Shown: positions 34,288 through 47,363 of the stretch, in pieces | How the letters are laid out: each line of letters starts with the position of its first letter | Numbering within the stretch: the stretch's first letter is position 1 | Source: Cunninghamia lanceolata | Taxonomy: Eukaryota; Streptophyta; Pinopsida; Cupressales; Cupressaceae | Assembly: GCA_027924645.1 (NCBI GenBank) | Contig: BSBN01001017.1 | Location: 10,442,501-10,506,500 of the forward strand | Reading direction: 5' to 3' | Length of the DNA stretch: 64,000 nt | Translations under genes and position numbers: made by a program | The notes under the pieces: model-generated | What the model was told of the DNA's origin: nothing | What the model saw: the letters and a program-made list of their open reading frames with translations, nothing else | Databases searched by the model: none

Positions 34288-37200
34288 TTAATTAAGAACC
34301 AGAGGGGTAATAACCCCTAAATTCTCCTTGAGATACTCAAAAGAGTCCTTAGGTAGAGGTTTAGTAAAGATATCTACAATCTGATCCTTAAAGGGCACAA
34401 ACTCCAATCTGACTTCATTCTTGTTCACCTACTCTCTCAAAAAGTGAAACTTGATGGATATATGTTTTGTCTTTGAATGCAACACTGGATTTTTTGAAAT
34501 GTTTAATGCACTTGAGTTATCACAGAAGATTGTGATAGGTTCCTTATACTCTACTCTGATGTCTCTTAGCATTTGCTTCATCCACAATACTTGAGTGCAA
34601 CTACCTACTGCTACAATATATTCTGCTTCTGCAGTGGATAGAGATATTGCCTCTTTTTTCTTGCTCATCCAAGAAACCAATCTTCTCCCCAAAAAGAATG
34701 CACTACCACTGGTACTCTTTCAGTCATCCACATCTCCTGCCCAATCCTCATCTGTATATGCATGAAGAGAGAAATCATGATCCATAGGATACCATAAACC
34801 ATACTCAATTGTTCCTTTTAGATATCTGAGAATCCTCTTGACTACCATGACATGCGATTCTCTAGGATCAGTTTCGAATCTGGCAACAAGACCAACAACA
34901 TTCATAATGTCAGGTCTAGTTTGAGTAAGATACAATAGTCCTCCAATCATTGACCTATACTTTTTATGATCAACCTTAGGAGAGTCATCATCTTTGCTCA
35001 GTTTACATCCAGTTTCCATGGGAGTATTCATTGGTTTTGAGTCTTCCATCCTAAATTTCTTCAACAATTCTTTCACATACTTGGTCTGAGAAATGAATAT
35101 TCCTTTCTTTGTTTGAATGATTTGCAGACCCAAGAAGAAATTCATTTCCCCAAACGTAGACATCTCAAATTCACTTTTCATTTGATTTGCAAAAGTCTTG
35201 CACATACTATCTCTTCCTCCAAAGATGATATCACCAACAAACACTTCAACAATTAAGATATTTTCATGATCAATTTTGAAGTACAAGTTACTGTCAGTAG
35301 TACCTTTGTTGAAACTAATCTTCAAAAGATGTTTATCTAGTCTTTCATACTAGGCTCTTGGGGCTTGTTTGAGTCCATACAGAGCTTTCTTCAACTTGCA
35401 GACCATATCACCCTAATGAGATAATTGAAATCCATCCGGTTGCTCAATGTATACTTCTTCTTCCAAGTCACCATTTAGGAAGGCAGACTTGACATCCATC
35501 TGATATACTTTGAAATCATTGAAGGTAGAAAAGGCAAGAAATAATCTGACTGCTTCAATCCTTGCCACCGGAGTAAAAGTTTCTTCAAAATCAACTCCTT
35601 CAACTTGAGAATAACCCTTGCAGACTAATCTGGCTTTGTTTCTAACTACTTCACCATCTTCATTTAGTTTATTCCAGAAGACCCATTTGGTTCCAATCAC
35701 ATTTTTGTTTCTAGGTTTGGGAACAAGATCCCAAGTGTGATTTTTCTCAATCTGCATCAACTCTTCCTCCATTGCTTTAGTCTAGCTTTCATCATTGCAT
35801 GCCTCACTTACTATTTTGGGTTCAATCTTTGAGATCAGACAATACTTCTTTGATTCTTGAACAATCTTTCTTCTTGTTTGAACACCTTTGCTTTTATCAC
35901 CTATGATCTACTTTTTAGAATGATTCAATCTTACATACCTGGGAGTTTTGAGAACTTCTTGCACTTCTATTTCTTGGATAGGTTCATTCAAACTTGTCTC
36001 TTCTTCCTGAATTTTAGGATTCTCCGGATCAGTTTGGATTTGAATTTCAGAAGGGGCTTGAACCAAAACATCATTTTGATTATCTTCTTCATATTCATAA
36101 AACCTTGAGGGGTTTTCAATGCCTTCATCAACCTTCACATTTGTACTTTCTACTATCTTTCTCAATCTCTTGTTATAACACTAGTATGCTTTGCTTTGAG
36201 TAGAATAACCGAAGAATATTCCTTCATCACTTCTAGCATCAAATTTTCCAAGGTCTTCATCTCTTTTAATGTAACATTTTCTACCAAAGACTCTGAAATA
36301 CTTCACAGTAGGAGTGATGCCAAACTAGAGTTCATAGGGAGTCTTACCAATATTGCTTCTAATTTGTACTCTATTAAGAGTATAGACAGCAGTGCTTACA
36401 ACTTCTCTCCAGTAGATCTAAGGAATATTTTCTTCTATCATCATGGTTCTAGATGCTTCCTGGATGGTCTGGTTCTTTCTCTCCACTACTCCATTCTGCT
36501 AAGGAGTCCTTGGAGCAGATAACTATCTTTTTATCCCATGTTTCTCACATAATTCTATGAACTCTTCAGATGTGAATTCTCCACCTCTATCAGTCCTGAG
36601 ATATTTTATGTTTACTTCGGTTTCATTCTCCACCATAGCCTTGAATATTTTGAATTTCTCAAGAGCCTTAGATTTTTCTTTCAAAAAAGTCACCCACATC
36701 ATCCAGGAGTGGTCATCAATTAATAACATGAAGTATCTATCACCTTGCAAGTTCCTGATTCTTGCCGGTCCACATAGATCAGTACAACAATCTGGTAGAA
36801 GATTGTTCCTTACTTTTGAATGTGACTTTGCTCTTCTTACCCAACTGATATTCTTTGCACAAACTATTGGTATGTTTCACTAGTCTTGGAAGATCTCTTA
36901 TAGCCTAAGTGTTGCCTATCTTGATGATATTATCAAAATTCACATGACACATTCTCCTATGCCACATCCAACTCTGATCAATTTGAACAAATAAACAACT
37001 TTTTTCAGTACCAACCAAGTGGAAGATGTTACCTTTTGTTTGAGTACCGGATGCAATCTCTGTTCCAAAACTTTCAAAGATCTTACATTTTCCATTTTTG
37101 AATTAGAGATCATAGCCTTTGCCACCACTGTCCAGCACTGAGAAGATTGTGCTTCAGACCTTCAACATACAGTACATCACTGGTTTTGTTCTTTCCATCA

Positions 37201-38456
37201 AAAGAAATAGTTCCTCTACCTCTGATTCTGCCAATAGAATTATCACCAAATTTTACAACTCCTCCTTCATATCTTTCCAAATCTATGAACTTATTTTTGT
37301 CACCAATCATATGGTGGGAGCATCCACTGTCAATGACCCAATCATCCTTTTCTTCAACTAGGGCAGCCAGAGATCTTTCTATCATTTTATGATTGACAGA
37401 TTCAGAGGCATTGGATCTTCTTCCTTGATGGTGATGAACACCTAGTCACTTCCAGATTTTTTTCTGGTCTCTGATTCATCATCTGTTACTCCTTCATCAT
37501 CGTCATCATCATCTTCATGAACATAGTAACATTTATTTTGGAATCTTGATCTGTTTGGATTTTCCCTTGAAAATCTTTCCAGACACTTTGAGGCAAAATG
37601 ACCGATCTTGTTGCAGTTGAAACATTTGAAGGGCAATTTTCCTTCACACTTACCAGATCCTCTTGGCAGTCTTTTTGCAATAAGGGCTTCAAGTTGAGTA
37701 GCTTATGCTTCATCTTCTTCCAGATCTTTTCTTTCTTTTTCATACCATGATAGTTTCTTTGATGATTCCTCTCATGGATCAAACTTTTGTTTGCCTTTTA
37801 CAGAGGCACTAGCTTTGAATGCAAATTCAGTCTTGGGGGGTGCATCTCCAAACTCGGCCAATTCAAATGCAGCTAATTTTAGAAACCAATTGATCTCTTG
37901 TGATATTTGAAAAAGATCTAAATTCTTCAATAGCAGTAACCTTGTATTTGTAAGTAGGAGGTAGGGATCTGAGAACTTTGGCAACAATCTCATCTTCATC
38001 CAAGATTCCACCAGCACACCTAATGCCACAAACAAGCTCATTAACTTTTGGCATAAATGTAGTGATATTCTCATCTTCATTCATCTTTAGGTTTTTGAAT
38101 TTTCCTTTTAGACTCTATAGCTTGGCACATTTAACATATTTGTCTCCTTCATGCAGAAGTTGCAGTTTTTCCCAAATCTCATATGCAGTTTTTAGATCTA
38201 TAACATTTGTAAGCTTGGAATCAGATAAGGCACTTAATAAAGCTTCTTTAGCCCGAAGATTGTCTTCAGCATCTTTGATTTCATCTACAGTTGTTGGACC
38301 ATTCTTTGGAGGAACATACTTCTTTGAAGTTATGGTCCAATATTGCATTCCCATACATTGCAAGTGACATTCCATGTGGCTTTTCCAAAGAGTGTAATTG
38401 GTTCCATCAAACCTCGGACTATCCTTCTTGTAGGAAGATATCCTGGATCTCCTCAA
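34288..38456 (-). pseudogene. C2 gag-pol polyprotein (Copia)
   Basis: Gag starts at about 38456 (RFDGTNYTLWKSHMECHL) with a zinc knuckle CFNCNKIGHFASKC near 37630. The protease site DWVIDSGCSHHM is near 37340. Integrase is at about 36870-36270 (DRGGEFTSEEF at 36590). RT is at 35772-34720 ([38 protein letters not shown]; the catalytic motif reads EVFVGDIIF, so YVDD has become FVGD). RNase H is at 34980-34290 (RYLKGTIEYGLWY, TAEAEYIVAV, SKTKHISIKFHFLRE) and it stops at 34288-34290. Frameshifts cluster in gag (38080-37480) and before integrase. Confidence 0.93.
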
Positions 38457-38484
38457 GCAGTTAAGCTCTTTTTAGAAGAACTTA

Positions 38485-38496
38485 GCTCTAATACCA
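38485..38496 (-). other. C2 primer-binding site
   Basis: On - it reads TGGTATTAGAGC, 2 nt from the 5' LTR. It has the same C-to-T variant as C1. Confidence 0.9.
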
Positions 38497-38498
38497 AT

Positions 38499-39896
38499 TG
38501 TTAGTTTCAAGATAGACAACTAAGAGGGGGGGTGGGTGAATCAGTTGTCTCAAAACTTGTCATTTATTAACCACTTAAATCCTTCTTGTAATTTAGCAGC
38601 ATAATAATAAATCAATCATGGAAACATAATGCAATAATTCAAGAGCAGAAACATATTGACATAGGTGACACCAAGATTTTAATGTGGAAAACCCGGTTAA
38701 GGGAAAAACCATGTGGTGACTAACCCAAGATTGTATTCTCTGTTAAAAGAATAAGAGGAACAAAATGGCACATGCCAGTTAGGGCTCACTGCTTGAGCAC
38801 ATTGCTCACAAGACGCCCACTGCCTATAGGAGACACACTGTCTACGAAATAATAAATATTAGATACTTGAACTGAACAATAGCATCTTCACCATGCTTGA
38901 GTCAGTTCCATTTAAGCTCAACACTTCTCCTTTGCCTTTCGTTCTTCTCCTCTCTACCACTTCATCATCTTCACTTACTTCTTTTGAAATGACTTCACAA
39001 CTCTTATTTATAAAAGACATCAACTTTGGGATTATCATCAAAGTTGGCATACTTTATTTTATTATAGAGCAAATACACAAATACAACTTGATTTATTGCA
39101 AAAGACTTCATGCGAATCACCACACTGTCAGCCACACATATCTAGGACTTCAATCTTCTTTGAGGAACACACCATACTTCACATAACATCTTCAAGATCA
39201 TTTGCAAGATGTGCAAACCATCCAGTCGGCCATGATTAGGAAGAACTTCATCATCTGGAAGTAAATCTTCAATTACGAGCTCAATCTTCAATGCAGATCA
39301 CCAACACAAACTAGACACAGTCTAGAGACCCCCACAAACTTGCCTGAAATCACTAAGAACATCCACAGCACTTCTGTCTACTGAAATCATTCTCATCTTC
39401 ATCCGGAACCTCAAGAACACATTCTATCATCACTGTCACATTAGAATAAATGCTTGCAGACCTCTAGACCACGAACTAATTGAGTTGTCAATTCACATTG
39501 GCTTCCTGAACACTCCATCAAATCTGCAGAACATGATACTGCATTTCCAGATCTTATCAGACCTATTTGTGTCACTTTGTCACCTCTAAACACCTGCCAG
39601 AACCAATTTCACTCAAGTAGCCATAACTTCTTCAAATCTTCATGTGTGCCTCTCAAATCTTGACTGGATCATCTTTAGACACATATCTACAAACCCTTTG
39701 ATGCACATTCCCTAATCTCCATCTTAGCTAGGATCTTCACTTCATAGAGCTTCACTGTCTTCACTGTTCTTCTCTATTTCTCATAGGACTAATTTTCTCA
39801 ATATCCTCAGCACACAACTCATCCAATCCTTGATATCAATGCAATAGGAGTATGTTGACATCAATGACAACACCGGTTAGGCCCATACTTGTAACA
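38499..39896 (-). repeat. C2 5' LTR
   Basis: A 1398-bp partner of 32561-33960 with few scattered differences. Contains the TATA box at 39005-39012. Confidence 0.93.
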
Positions 39897-39901
39897 CACT
39901 C

Positions 39902-40230
39902 TTCACAGGAGGGAGAGTAGTTACTCCAGAGAGCCGAGCTTGCTGAGGTGGAGCTCTAGAAGCTACGAGAGAAGGTAGCAATTGTACCTACACTTGAGAG
40001 AGATCCTATCATGAGTGAGATCTTACTTCCTGATTTGCACTAGGTGAGAAATGATAGAGACAAGGCTCAGACAGAGAGAGACCAGTACCAACAGATGTAT
40101 TTGGAGCTACAGGGTGAGGTGATGGGGCTCAAAGGTAAGCTCAAGGGGTTACGATCACAAAGTGTCTCTAGGAGTCATTCACAATCTATAGCCACACATG
40201 GTTAGGGATCTGTCACGAGCACACCATGAG
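39902..40230 (+). pseudogene. Antisense PMD ORF of E, 3' part (coiled coil)
   Basis: It continues the + strand ORF beyond C2. One frame reads AELAEVEL, KLREKVAIVPTLERDP and RDQYQQMYLELQGEVMGLKG, a helical, probably coiled-coil tail, then a Ser/Arg-rich end near 40200. A few stops interrupt it. It converges tail-to-tail on E pol, which ends at 40727. Confidence 0.55.
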
Positions 40231-40726
40231 GACGCAAGGGTATAGGTGATTGAGGTTCAGCTATGTGATGTATATATTACGTACTATGACATTCCATTTT
40301 GGTATACGGGATAGTCGACTCAAATGTATATTTGAAACTGATGATGATATATATATGAGATGTTTTCTTATTACTGTTTCTAGTATTGTTTAATCTATCA
40401 CATGTGATTTATGTAAAATGCAACTAGTGATAAATGCTAAATGCTTATGAGGAAATGTAATTAATGCAAATGTAAACAATTCTTTAGAGAACATAATATA
40501 GTAAAAGCACAATGATTAATAAATTTCACACACAACCAATGTTCTATGCTATACAAAGTTAATACAAAAGTGATCTTAATAAAGCATGTTTAACAAGATA
40601 CCACAATGATTAACCACAAAAGATGCTATGTTAAATGAATTAAGACAAAATAATCATATCTTGTCGAAATTGAAGCTAAACTAACTAATAAGTTTTGCTT
40701 TTTTAAGTAACATCTAACATATAATC
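40231..40726. other. E spacer between pol and the antisense ORF
   Basis: AT-rich, no ORF. This is where transcripts of E pol (-) and the PMD ORF (+) would converge. Confidence 0.6.
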
Positions 40727-41840
40727 TTAAGCATAAAATTTCTTGAGGTGCACAACATTAATGGGTTCTTTAAGTGACATACCTTGTTCATCAACTAGAT
40801 TATACGCTCCTGAACCGAAGTCTTTGGTAACAACATATGGTCTGAGCCAATTAGGGCTAAACTTTCCTTTTTCTCTCGGAGGAGCATTTATATTATGTTG
40901 ATTCTCATAAAGTACCAAGTCTCCAATGTTAAATGAATGGTGTATAACATGTTCATTGTATGACCATTGTATACTCTTTTGATGGGCCTTAAGATACTCA
41001 AGAGTGTTAATACAATATTCATCCAACATCTCAAGTTGTTGTAATCTCTTTTCTCTTTCCATGTCATCATCAACATCTCGCAAGGAGACTCTCAATGAAG
41101 AAATCTTGAGTTCTAAGGGTATTACCATATCAACGCCATAAACAAGACTATACGGGGTAGTTCCAGTAGTCATACAAATACTTGTTCTATAAGCCCATAA
41201 TGCATAGGACAATTGAGTATGCCAATCTTTCTGATGTTTGTTAACAATTTTTCATAAAATTTGTCCAATAATTTTTTTTTAAGCTTCTGCTTGGCCATTC
41301 AATTGAGGCTAATAAGGCATAGAAAAGCGTTGTTGAATGTGATATTTTTCTAGAAATTTCTTCACATCCTTGTTCTTGAATGGCATGCCATTGTCAGAGA
41401 CCAAGGAGGAAGGTATACCAAATCAAGAGATTATGTTATCTTGGATAAAATGACACATTAAGTCAGTAGTCGTGGATCGTAAAGGGACAACCTCAACCCA
41501 CTTTGTGAAATAATTGGTAGTAGTGATAATAAATGTATGTCCTTGAGAGGAAGGTGGAGAGATTTTACCTATTAGATCCAACCCCCAAATGGAAAATGGC
41601 CAAGGTGAGACTTGGGCACAAAGTTCCTAAGATGGTGCTTAGATTAAGTGTAGATGTTGTTGACATTACGGGTACTTCTTGACATAAGCGAATGAATCTT
41701 GTTCCATGCATTGCCAATAATACCCCGTATGTATTAGTTTTTGTACCAATGATTTTCCTCCAAAATGTCCTCCACATGTGCCAGAGTGAGATTCTTCTAA
41801 AGCTATTAGAATCTCTAAATTACTAAGACATCGGAGAAGG
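40727..41840 (-). pseudogene. E integrase (Tat gypsy)
   Basis: From high to low coordinate: zinc finger HSGTCGGHF...GYYWQ near 41800-41720. The core follows, with GLDLIGKI (first Asp, ~41580), VSDNGMPFKN (second Asp, ~41400) and NGQAEA (Glu, ~41300). Then come ALWAYRTS, SLVYGVDMVIPLELK and the C-terminal domain (FNIGDLVLY, FSPNWLRPYVV, NVVHLKKFYA) to 40727. The three catalytic residues are readable, but stops and frameshifts lie between them. Confidence 0.88.
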
Positions 41841-42092
41841 ACACCATTATAACTTCATCTATATAAGACATTATATAGAATGATATATCGTGCGATGAGT
41901 TTACATAGGCGAATTTGAGCATTTTTAAATGTCGAATTAGGGATGGTTCCATCACATAGATAGTTGAATATATGGGAGAACCATTAATCATAATTTATAT
42001 CACAACAGAGATCAAGACTTGCAACTATAGGACCCTCTATGACTGGTGTTTTAAGATTATGAATAATAAAGGTAAATTCATCAAGAGAATCG

Positions 42093-42817
42093 TCAGGGGA
42101 TATAAGGAAATTTGCACTCACCATTGCATCTGCATGTCGATTGTCTTTCCTTGGAATAGTATTGATTGAAAAGGATGTAAATCGCTTTACTAAAGACAAA
42201 AAAATCACGATATTGCAATAACTTGTCTTGTTTAGCTTGATATGATCCATTTATTTGTCTTACAATTAGTTGTGAATCACCATATATAGTGAGGTTTTTG
42301 ATGTTTAGGGCCAAAGTAGCATGAAGTCTTGCAATAAGAACTTCATACTCAGCAATGTTGTTTGTACATGAGAAGTTTAGGTGGTAAGACATAAGAATCA
42401 GCTTACCTATAGGGGTACGAGTATGACACCAGCATCGGAGCCAGTTCGACATCTTGATCCATCAAAATACAATTCCCATTTATCCTCTTTATCAATAGCT
42501 AATATTTGGTCATCAGGGAATGTCTCCTGATTTTGGATAGCAAAGGGAGAGGGTGCCTCAGCTAAATGATCAGTTAATGCTTGTCCTTTAATTGCTTTTT
42601 GAGATATAAATTTGAGATCAAATTTAGTTAACAATATAACCCATTTAGTTAGATGACCTGAAAGTTCTATTTTAGCAAATAAATGTTTCAAAGGATCAAA
42701 TTTTACAATTACGTGTGCCTCAGAATTTAAAAGATAATGCCTAAGATTTTGTGTTGTGAAGACAAGAGCTAAGCATTGTTTCTCAATGACAGTATATCGC
42801 ACTTCATAATCAAGCAA
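42093..42817 (-). pseudogene. E RNase H and archaeal-type RNase H
   Basis: RT-linked RNase H is at 42817-42600 (RYTVIEKQCLALVFTTQNLRHYL). A second domain of the archaeal/dual type follows: LYFDGSRCRTGSDAGVILV at ~42480-42430, then TNNIAEYEVLIARLHATLAL and IYGDSQLIVRQINGSY at about 42370-42230. A frameshift lies near 42430. The double RNase H is a hallmark of Tat-clade gypsy elements (family knowledge). Confidence 0.9.
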
Positions 42818-43090
42818 TGTTCAACTAATGTAATATACATCACATTCTGATCCTTCAATATTATGTTGTGCTAATAATGCTACAAGATCATTATTAGATG
42901 TTGAGGTGTAAAGTATAAAAGGTTTATTAGAAAGAGCAAGTTGTAAAATAGGAGGTTTAGTGAGATAACTTTTTAAGATTTTAAAAGCCTTCTGACATTC
43001 TAAATTCCATTAAAATTTTGAATCTTTCTTCAATAGTTCAGTAAAAGGGTGAGTCCTATCCGCGAGTTCTAAGACAAATCGGTGAATGGC

Positions 43091-43800
43091 CTATATCTTC
43101 CCTTGCAAACTATGAAGTTGAGATATGTTTTTAGGTGGTGGCATGTTAACAATCGCATCAATCATTTTCGTATCTACTTCAATACCATGATTCGAAACTA
43201 TAAATCCCAATAATTTTCCACTTTCTATGCCAAATACAGACTTACGAGGATTCAATCGCATGTTGTATTTCTTTATTCGCTCAAAGATTTGTCGAAGAGT
43301 CATGGCATGATCTTGGCGATGAATATACTTTGCCAAGATGTCATCGACATAGTCTTCTAAGATATTATGCATGTAATCGTGAAAGATAAGAGTCATAGCA
43401 CATTGGTAAGTTTCTCTGGCATGACTACCCAACAAAACATACCTGAAGGTGTTATAAAAGTTGTTTTATATTGATCTTGAGGGTTTATAACAATTTGATT
43501 ATATCCTAAAAATCCATCCATGAATGAAAGTAATTCATGGCCGACTATTGAGTCAACAATCATATCAATGTTAGGAAGTGGGAAATCATCTTTCAAAGAT
43601 GTGAGGTTTAAATCTCTAAAATTAGTACACATTCAAAGATGGCCATCAGGTTTAGCGATGACGATGATAGTCAAAATCCAAGGTGAATAATCAATAATAA
43701 GGTGGATAAAGCCAAATTGTAAAAGCTTTTCTATCTCAACCTTAATGAGTAATGCAACCTTAGGATTCATCTTGTGAATCTTTTGTTTAAACGGTTAGCA
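43091..43800 (-). pseudogene. E reverse transcriptase
   Basis: From 43800: RFTRKMNPKVALL, then MCTNFRDLNLTSLKDDFPLP and SFMDGFLGYNQIVI. The frame changes at about 43410. LEDYVDDILAKYIHRQDHA contains an intact YVDD at about 43350, followed by GKLLGFIVS. Missing pieces are due to frameshift and stops, not to loss of the catalytic motif. Confidence 0.9.
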
Positions 43801-44719
43801 TCTGGTTTCAGTATGATATCGTGCATTACAATTTGAGGATCAATACTAGGCATGTCTGAATAATTCCAAGCAAACAATTCAGAAAATTCATGTAAGAGTT
43901 TAGTCATTTCTTCTTTTTCTTCTACGCTTAAATAATCACCTATAGGGATAACCTTTTCCATGTTATCTTTCTCCATTAAAACATTGACAGTCTTTCCATT
44001 AAGCAAGGTACTGTGGTCTAGGAGATCAGGTGATTGTGGTAATTCTTCACATGCTTCCTTAGATTTTAGAGTAGCATTTATCGTATTAGTGGTTTTTCCA
44101 AAATATGCACTATTGTTCAAACAATAAGGTAATCCGCATTTATGATGATAATGGGGAATATTGTCATAAGCACCCAAGAATTCAATTATCGCTTTGTCTA
44201 TTGAAAAGATATCCAAGGGAAATTCTCTTGGAGGACAACTAGTGTCAATCATCTCAGGAAAGATCAAATTAAGTGTCGATATTGTATTCACATTAAGAGT
44301 AGGACGTCTACAATCTTCAGATTGCTTGAAAGGGTTATATCCAATGCCACTTGAGTAATGTCGTGAAGTGGATTCTATAGGTACATGAATCCCTTGTTGA
44401 TTAATACCACAACCATTACCTACATAGTCACAATTCTTATAAAAGATTTGAAATCCTTGACCATAGAGAGAAGCCATTTCTTGGAAGAAGGTGGAGCTTC
44501 ATAGGTCTCATAATCTATAGTATAAGCGAGAGTATTATCTATATTCATTACTAAAAAGACTTTAGGTTGTATACTTGAACTTTGAGATGAGATCGATGCA
44601 ACACTTGATGTTTCAAGAGTAGGGTTGTTAACTTTATATTCACCTATAGAGGGAGATGTAATATCTAATGAACCCCAATCATCACCAAGAAATGCATTCA
44701 ATTGTTTGGACTCTTGCAC
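43767..44719 (-). pseudogene. E protease-RT linker with G-patch-like motif
   Basis: A Ser/Thr-rich stretch (44719-44480) is followed by CDYVGNGCGINQQGIHVPIE (about 44430-44370), which resembles the glycine-rich G-patch found after protease in some retroelements. SVEEKEEMTKLLHEFSELFAW (about 43935-43870) is the usual lead-in to RT, with MPSIDPQIVMHDI next. Two frames overlap here, so there is a frameshift. Confidence 0.65.
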
Positions 44720-44924
44720 AACATTATCTGTGGCAAGAGGAGCTGACGAGTCAACGTTTAGATTGTTTAAGATCTTATGATGAACAACCTATTTTTGTGC
44801 TTCAATTTGTAAACAGTTGTCAGGTTCAGGGTCAGCATGAATAGTATGAAGTTTATCTTTAAAAACAAACTTAATTGAATGATGAAGGGTAGAAGGAACT
44901 ACCCCCAATGCATGAATCCAAGGT

Positions 44925-45917
44925 CTACCAAGAATCATGTTGTAAGATAAAGAACACAACATGATATGGATAGGTAGATAAAGTCATTGGCCCAACTTGT
45001 ACAGGTAAAGTTATAGTGCCTACATATTGTCTTCCAAAATTATGAAAGCCATGAATGCTTATCCTATCCAACTTAATGAGAGATGTATCAACTTTAATCT
45101 TATGTAATAAATTGATGCTACAAACATTAAGAGCTGACCCATTATAAATCATAACACGTTTAATCAGTTTCTTATTTATTGTAATGAATATAATGAAAGG
45201 ATCATACTAATTTTGAACTTCAAGGGATGGCAGCTCATGTTGTTGAAACAAAATGTCTATTTTTGTCGCATGCATGCAATCTAATAGAGTTGCTACATCA
45301 TTTGGTTTGACAATAGGTGGCACAATCACCTTTTTTAAAGCTTCTTGGAGCATTGCATGGTATGTAGGAGAAGTTTGAATAAGTTCCCAAAGAGATATCT
45401 TAGCAGGAGTAGCATGAAGCTGCTCAAGAAGATCATAATCTTGACCAACCTTATGCATTAAACAAGGTGATTGAGGAATCATAGGTTGAGAAATTGGTAA
45501 AGATATCGAAATGCTCAATTGTTGTTTTCTTTGTTTGTTATTCTGAGTATTGTATGTATGAGCAACCATAGTATGACTAGGTTGTTGTGAATTTTGATAT
45601 GTTATCTGTTTAGCATAGTTATAAATGTAATCAAGAGGTCTAGAAGAAGGTGAAGGACCTCTAATAGTGAGCACCAATTTAGGAGGTTGAACCACATCTA
45701 AACATAAAGTGACCACTATTTTTGGTTTCAAAGATTCTTCTTGAGGTTTAGAAACATAAATTGCATTTACTAATCTTTGAAACAATGATGGTCTAGGAGT
45801 CATAGTGGAATGTTCAATTGAGATAAAGTCCTCAAGGGTTTCATCTAACATATTGAAGTCATCACAACTAAACGGCTCATCATACACATGAAAGTCTTGT
45901 AACAAGTAATCTGACAT
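44925..45917 (-). pseudogene. E first ORF: short N-terminus, KISLWELIQTSPTYH block, aspartic protease
   Basis: It starts at ATG 45917, only 267 nt after the LTR. An acidic N-terminus is followed by a Pro-rich linker (PPKLVLTIRGP) and ATPAKISLWELIQTSPTYHAM, a block normally found between gag and protease in Tat elements. The protease motif reads YNGSALNVC (45145-45120), so the catalytic Asp is changed to Tyr; F has Asp there. No capsid-like gag domain and no CCHC knuckle are visible. Confidence 0.78.
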
Positions 45918-46169
45918 TATAACAGGCTCAAATTAACCCAAGACTTAAATGTAAAATGCTATATCATGAACTCTATGAAAATGAAATAGAACAAAACAAT
46001 GCAAAACACAAAATTGTAATTTCAAGCTCTCTTTAATGAAAGGGTAAAGGAAATCACTCAAGTTTCAATGCATGCACTTTCATAAAAGAGAGGTTTGCAA
46101 TCTAAATATGTTTTAGAACAACAAACTAATTTAGATCTGATGTTTAAAGGATGCTAATTATTTTAGAGC

Positions 46170-46184
46170 ACAGGTTCACCAAAA
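46170..46184 (-). other. E primer-binding site
   Basis: On - it is TTTTGGTGAACCTGT, immediately after the LTR end ACA. The same 15-mer follows the F LTR at 61950-61964. It is not the Met-type PBS; I cannot name the tRNA from sequence alone. Confidence 0.75.
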
Positions 46185-46260
46185 TGTTTGGTGTGAAAAT
46201 GTGGAAGCAAGATAGAGAATTACAAGTCCCACACTTTCATATGCACTAAAACATTAGGGA

Positions 46261-47350
46261 TGTTGGAATTAGTCCAGACAACTGAGAGGGGGGGTGAATC
46301 AGCTGTCCCAAAACTTTAACACTTGCAGTAATTAATTCTTCTTTACCGCTTAAAAATAAATTAATGATGTAAACGTTAAAGCATGAATCATCAACACATG
46401 AGAAGAAACAAAATGAACACATATAATACTAGAATTTTTAACATGGAAACTTAGTTAAGGGAAAACCACGGTGGGGGTTAACCCACAAGAATTAATACCC
46501 TGTTAAAAGTATTACAAATGGGGAAGGCACATGCATTCGAGCTCACTACTCAAAGAGGCTCACTGCCTATAGAAATGATTACAAGAAGATTACAAAGTGT
46601 TTGAATTGATGAATAGCATCTACCAATGCAAGAATTTAGTTCTGGTTAAGTACAGAATACTGATCTTACACATTTCATTCTTGCTCTGCCCTGTTTACTG
46701 TTCTGCCATTATCCAGTCCTCAGATCTCTTCTCCTTTGCATTTATTTTTTCCCTCTTTGTACTTACTTCATCATCACATCACAATTGCACACCAAAACAC
46801 TTGAATCCATTGGCTATTTATATCCGCATCAAGAAAACTTAGAACATTTATTAAAAAATCTACTCTGTCAGCTGAATCCATGCACAAATAATAATGCAGA
46901 CCAAAAAATTGTGTTCTCAAATCATCAATCATGTCGACCAATACCACTAATTATCACTAATTACTTATCCAACAACTTTTTTGTATCTGGACCAAGATCA
47001 AATACTAGGTTGGTCTATTCTTCTTCTGACTGTGCTAGCTAACTAGACCCTAATACTCAGATGCTTATATCTTTTGAATACTTCATCATCAGAGGCTAAG
47101 ATTTTGGATTTAGATAGTCTTGACAATCCTTTTCACTTCCTTAGATCTGCATCACACTGTGATTTACCACTGGAGAGATCCAGACCAAGATACCAGACTT
47201 TGTCACATGCTCTGTTTCTGACATCCAAACTTAGACAAATCCTCACTCTGACTTTCGGTATGAACAAATCATGTAATCTGGATGTGTAGGATAGACTTAA
47301 TTGTCATCAATGACAACACATGTCATGCGTAGCAGTGTCTCTTGCCAACA
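46261..47350 (-). repeat. C3 3' LTR
   Basis: A 1090-bp copy with GAGAGGGGGGGTGAATCA near its + left end. A TATA box on - (TATAAATA) is at 46815-46822. Confidence 0.92.
46815..46822 (-). promoter_or_regulatory. TATA box of C3 3' LTR
   Basis: On - GGATATAAATAGCC. The 5' LTR equivalent at 51914-51921 reads TATATATA. Confidence 0.6.
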
Positions 47351-47363
47351 ATCTCCCCCTTTA
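47351..47363 (-). other. C3 polypurine tract
   Basis: On - CTAAAGGGGGAGAT abuts the 3' LTR. AGGGGGAG or AAAGGGGG runs recur near 47410, 47455 and 47497. Confidence 0.85.

Larger units (their letters stand above)
32561..39896 (-). mobile_element. C2: Copia LTR retrotransposon inserted in the E PMD ORF
   Basis: A complete 7336-bp element. Perfect TSD CACTC (32556-32560, 39897-39901). LTRs 32561-33960 and 38499-39896 begin TGTTAG and end TAACA/CAACA on +. PPT and PBS are in place, and one gag-pol frame lies between them. The LTRs remain very similar by eye, so it looks younger than C1 and E. Confidence 0.95.

Noticed and set aside
41565..41777. A 70-codon - ORF in the E integrase zinc-finger region
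   Set aside because: The integrase wording (HSGTCGGHF, GLDLIGKI) is in another frame; this ORF is its shadow.
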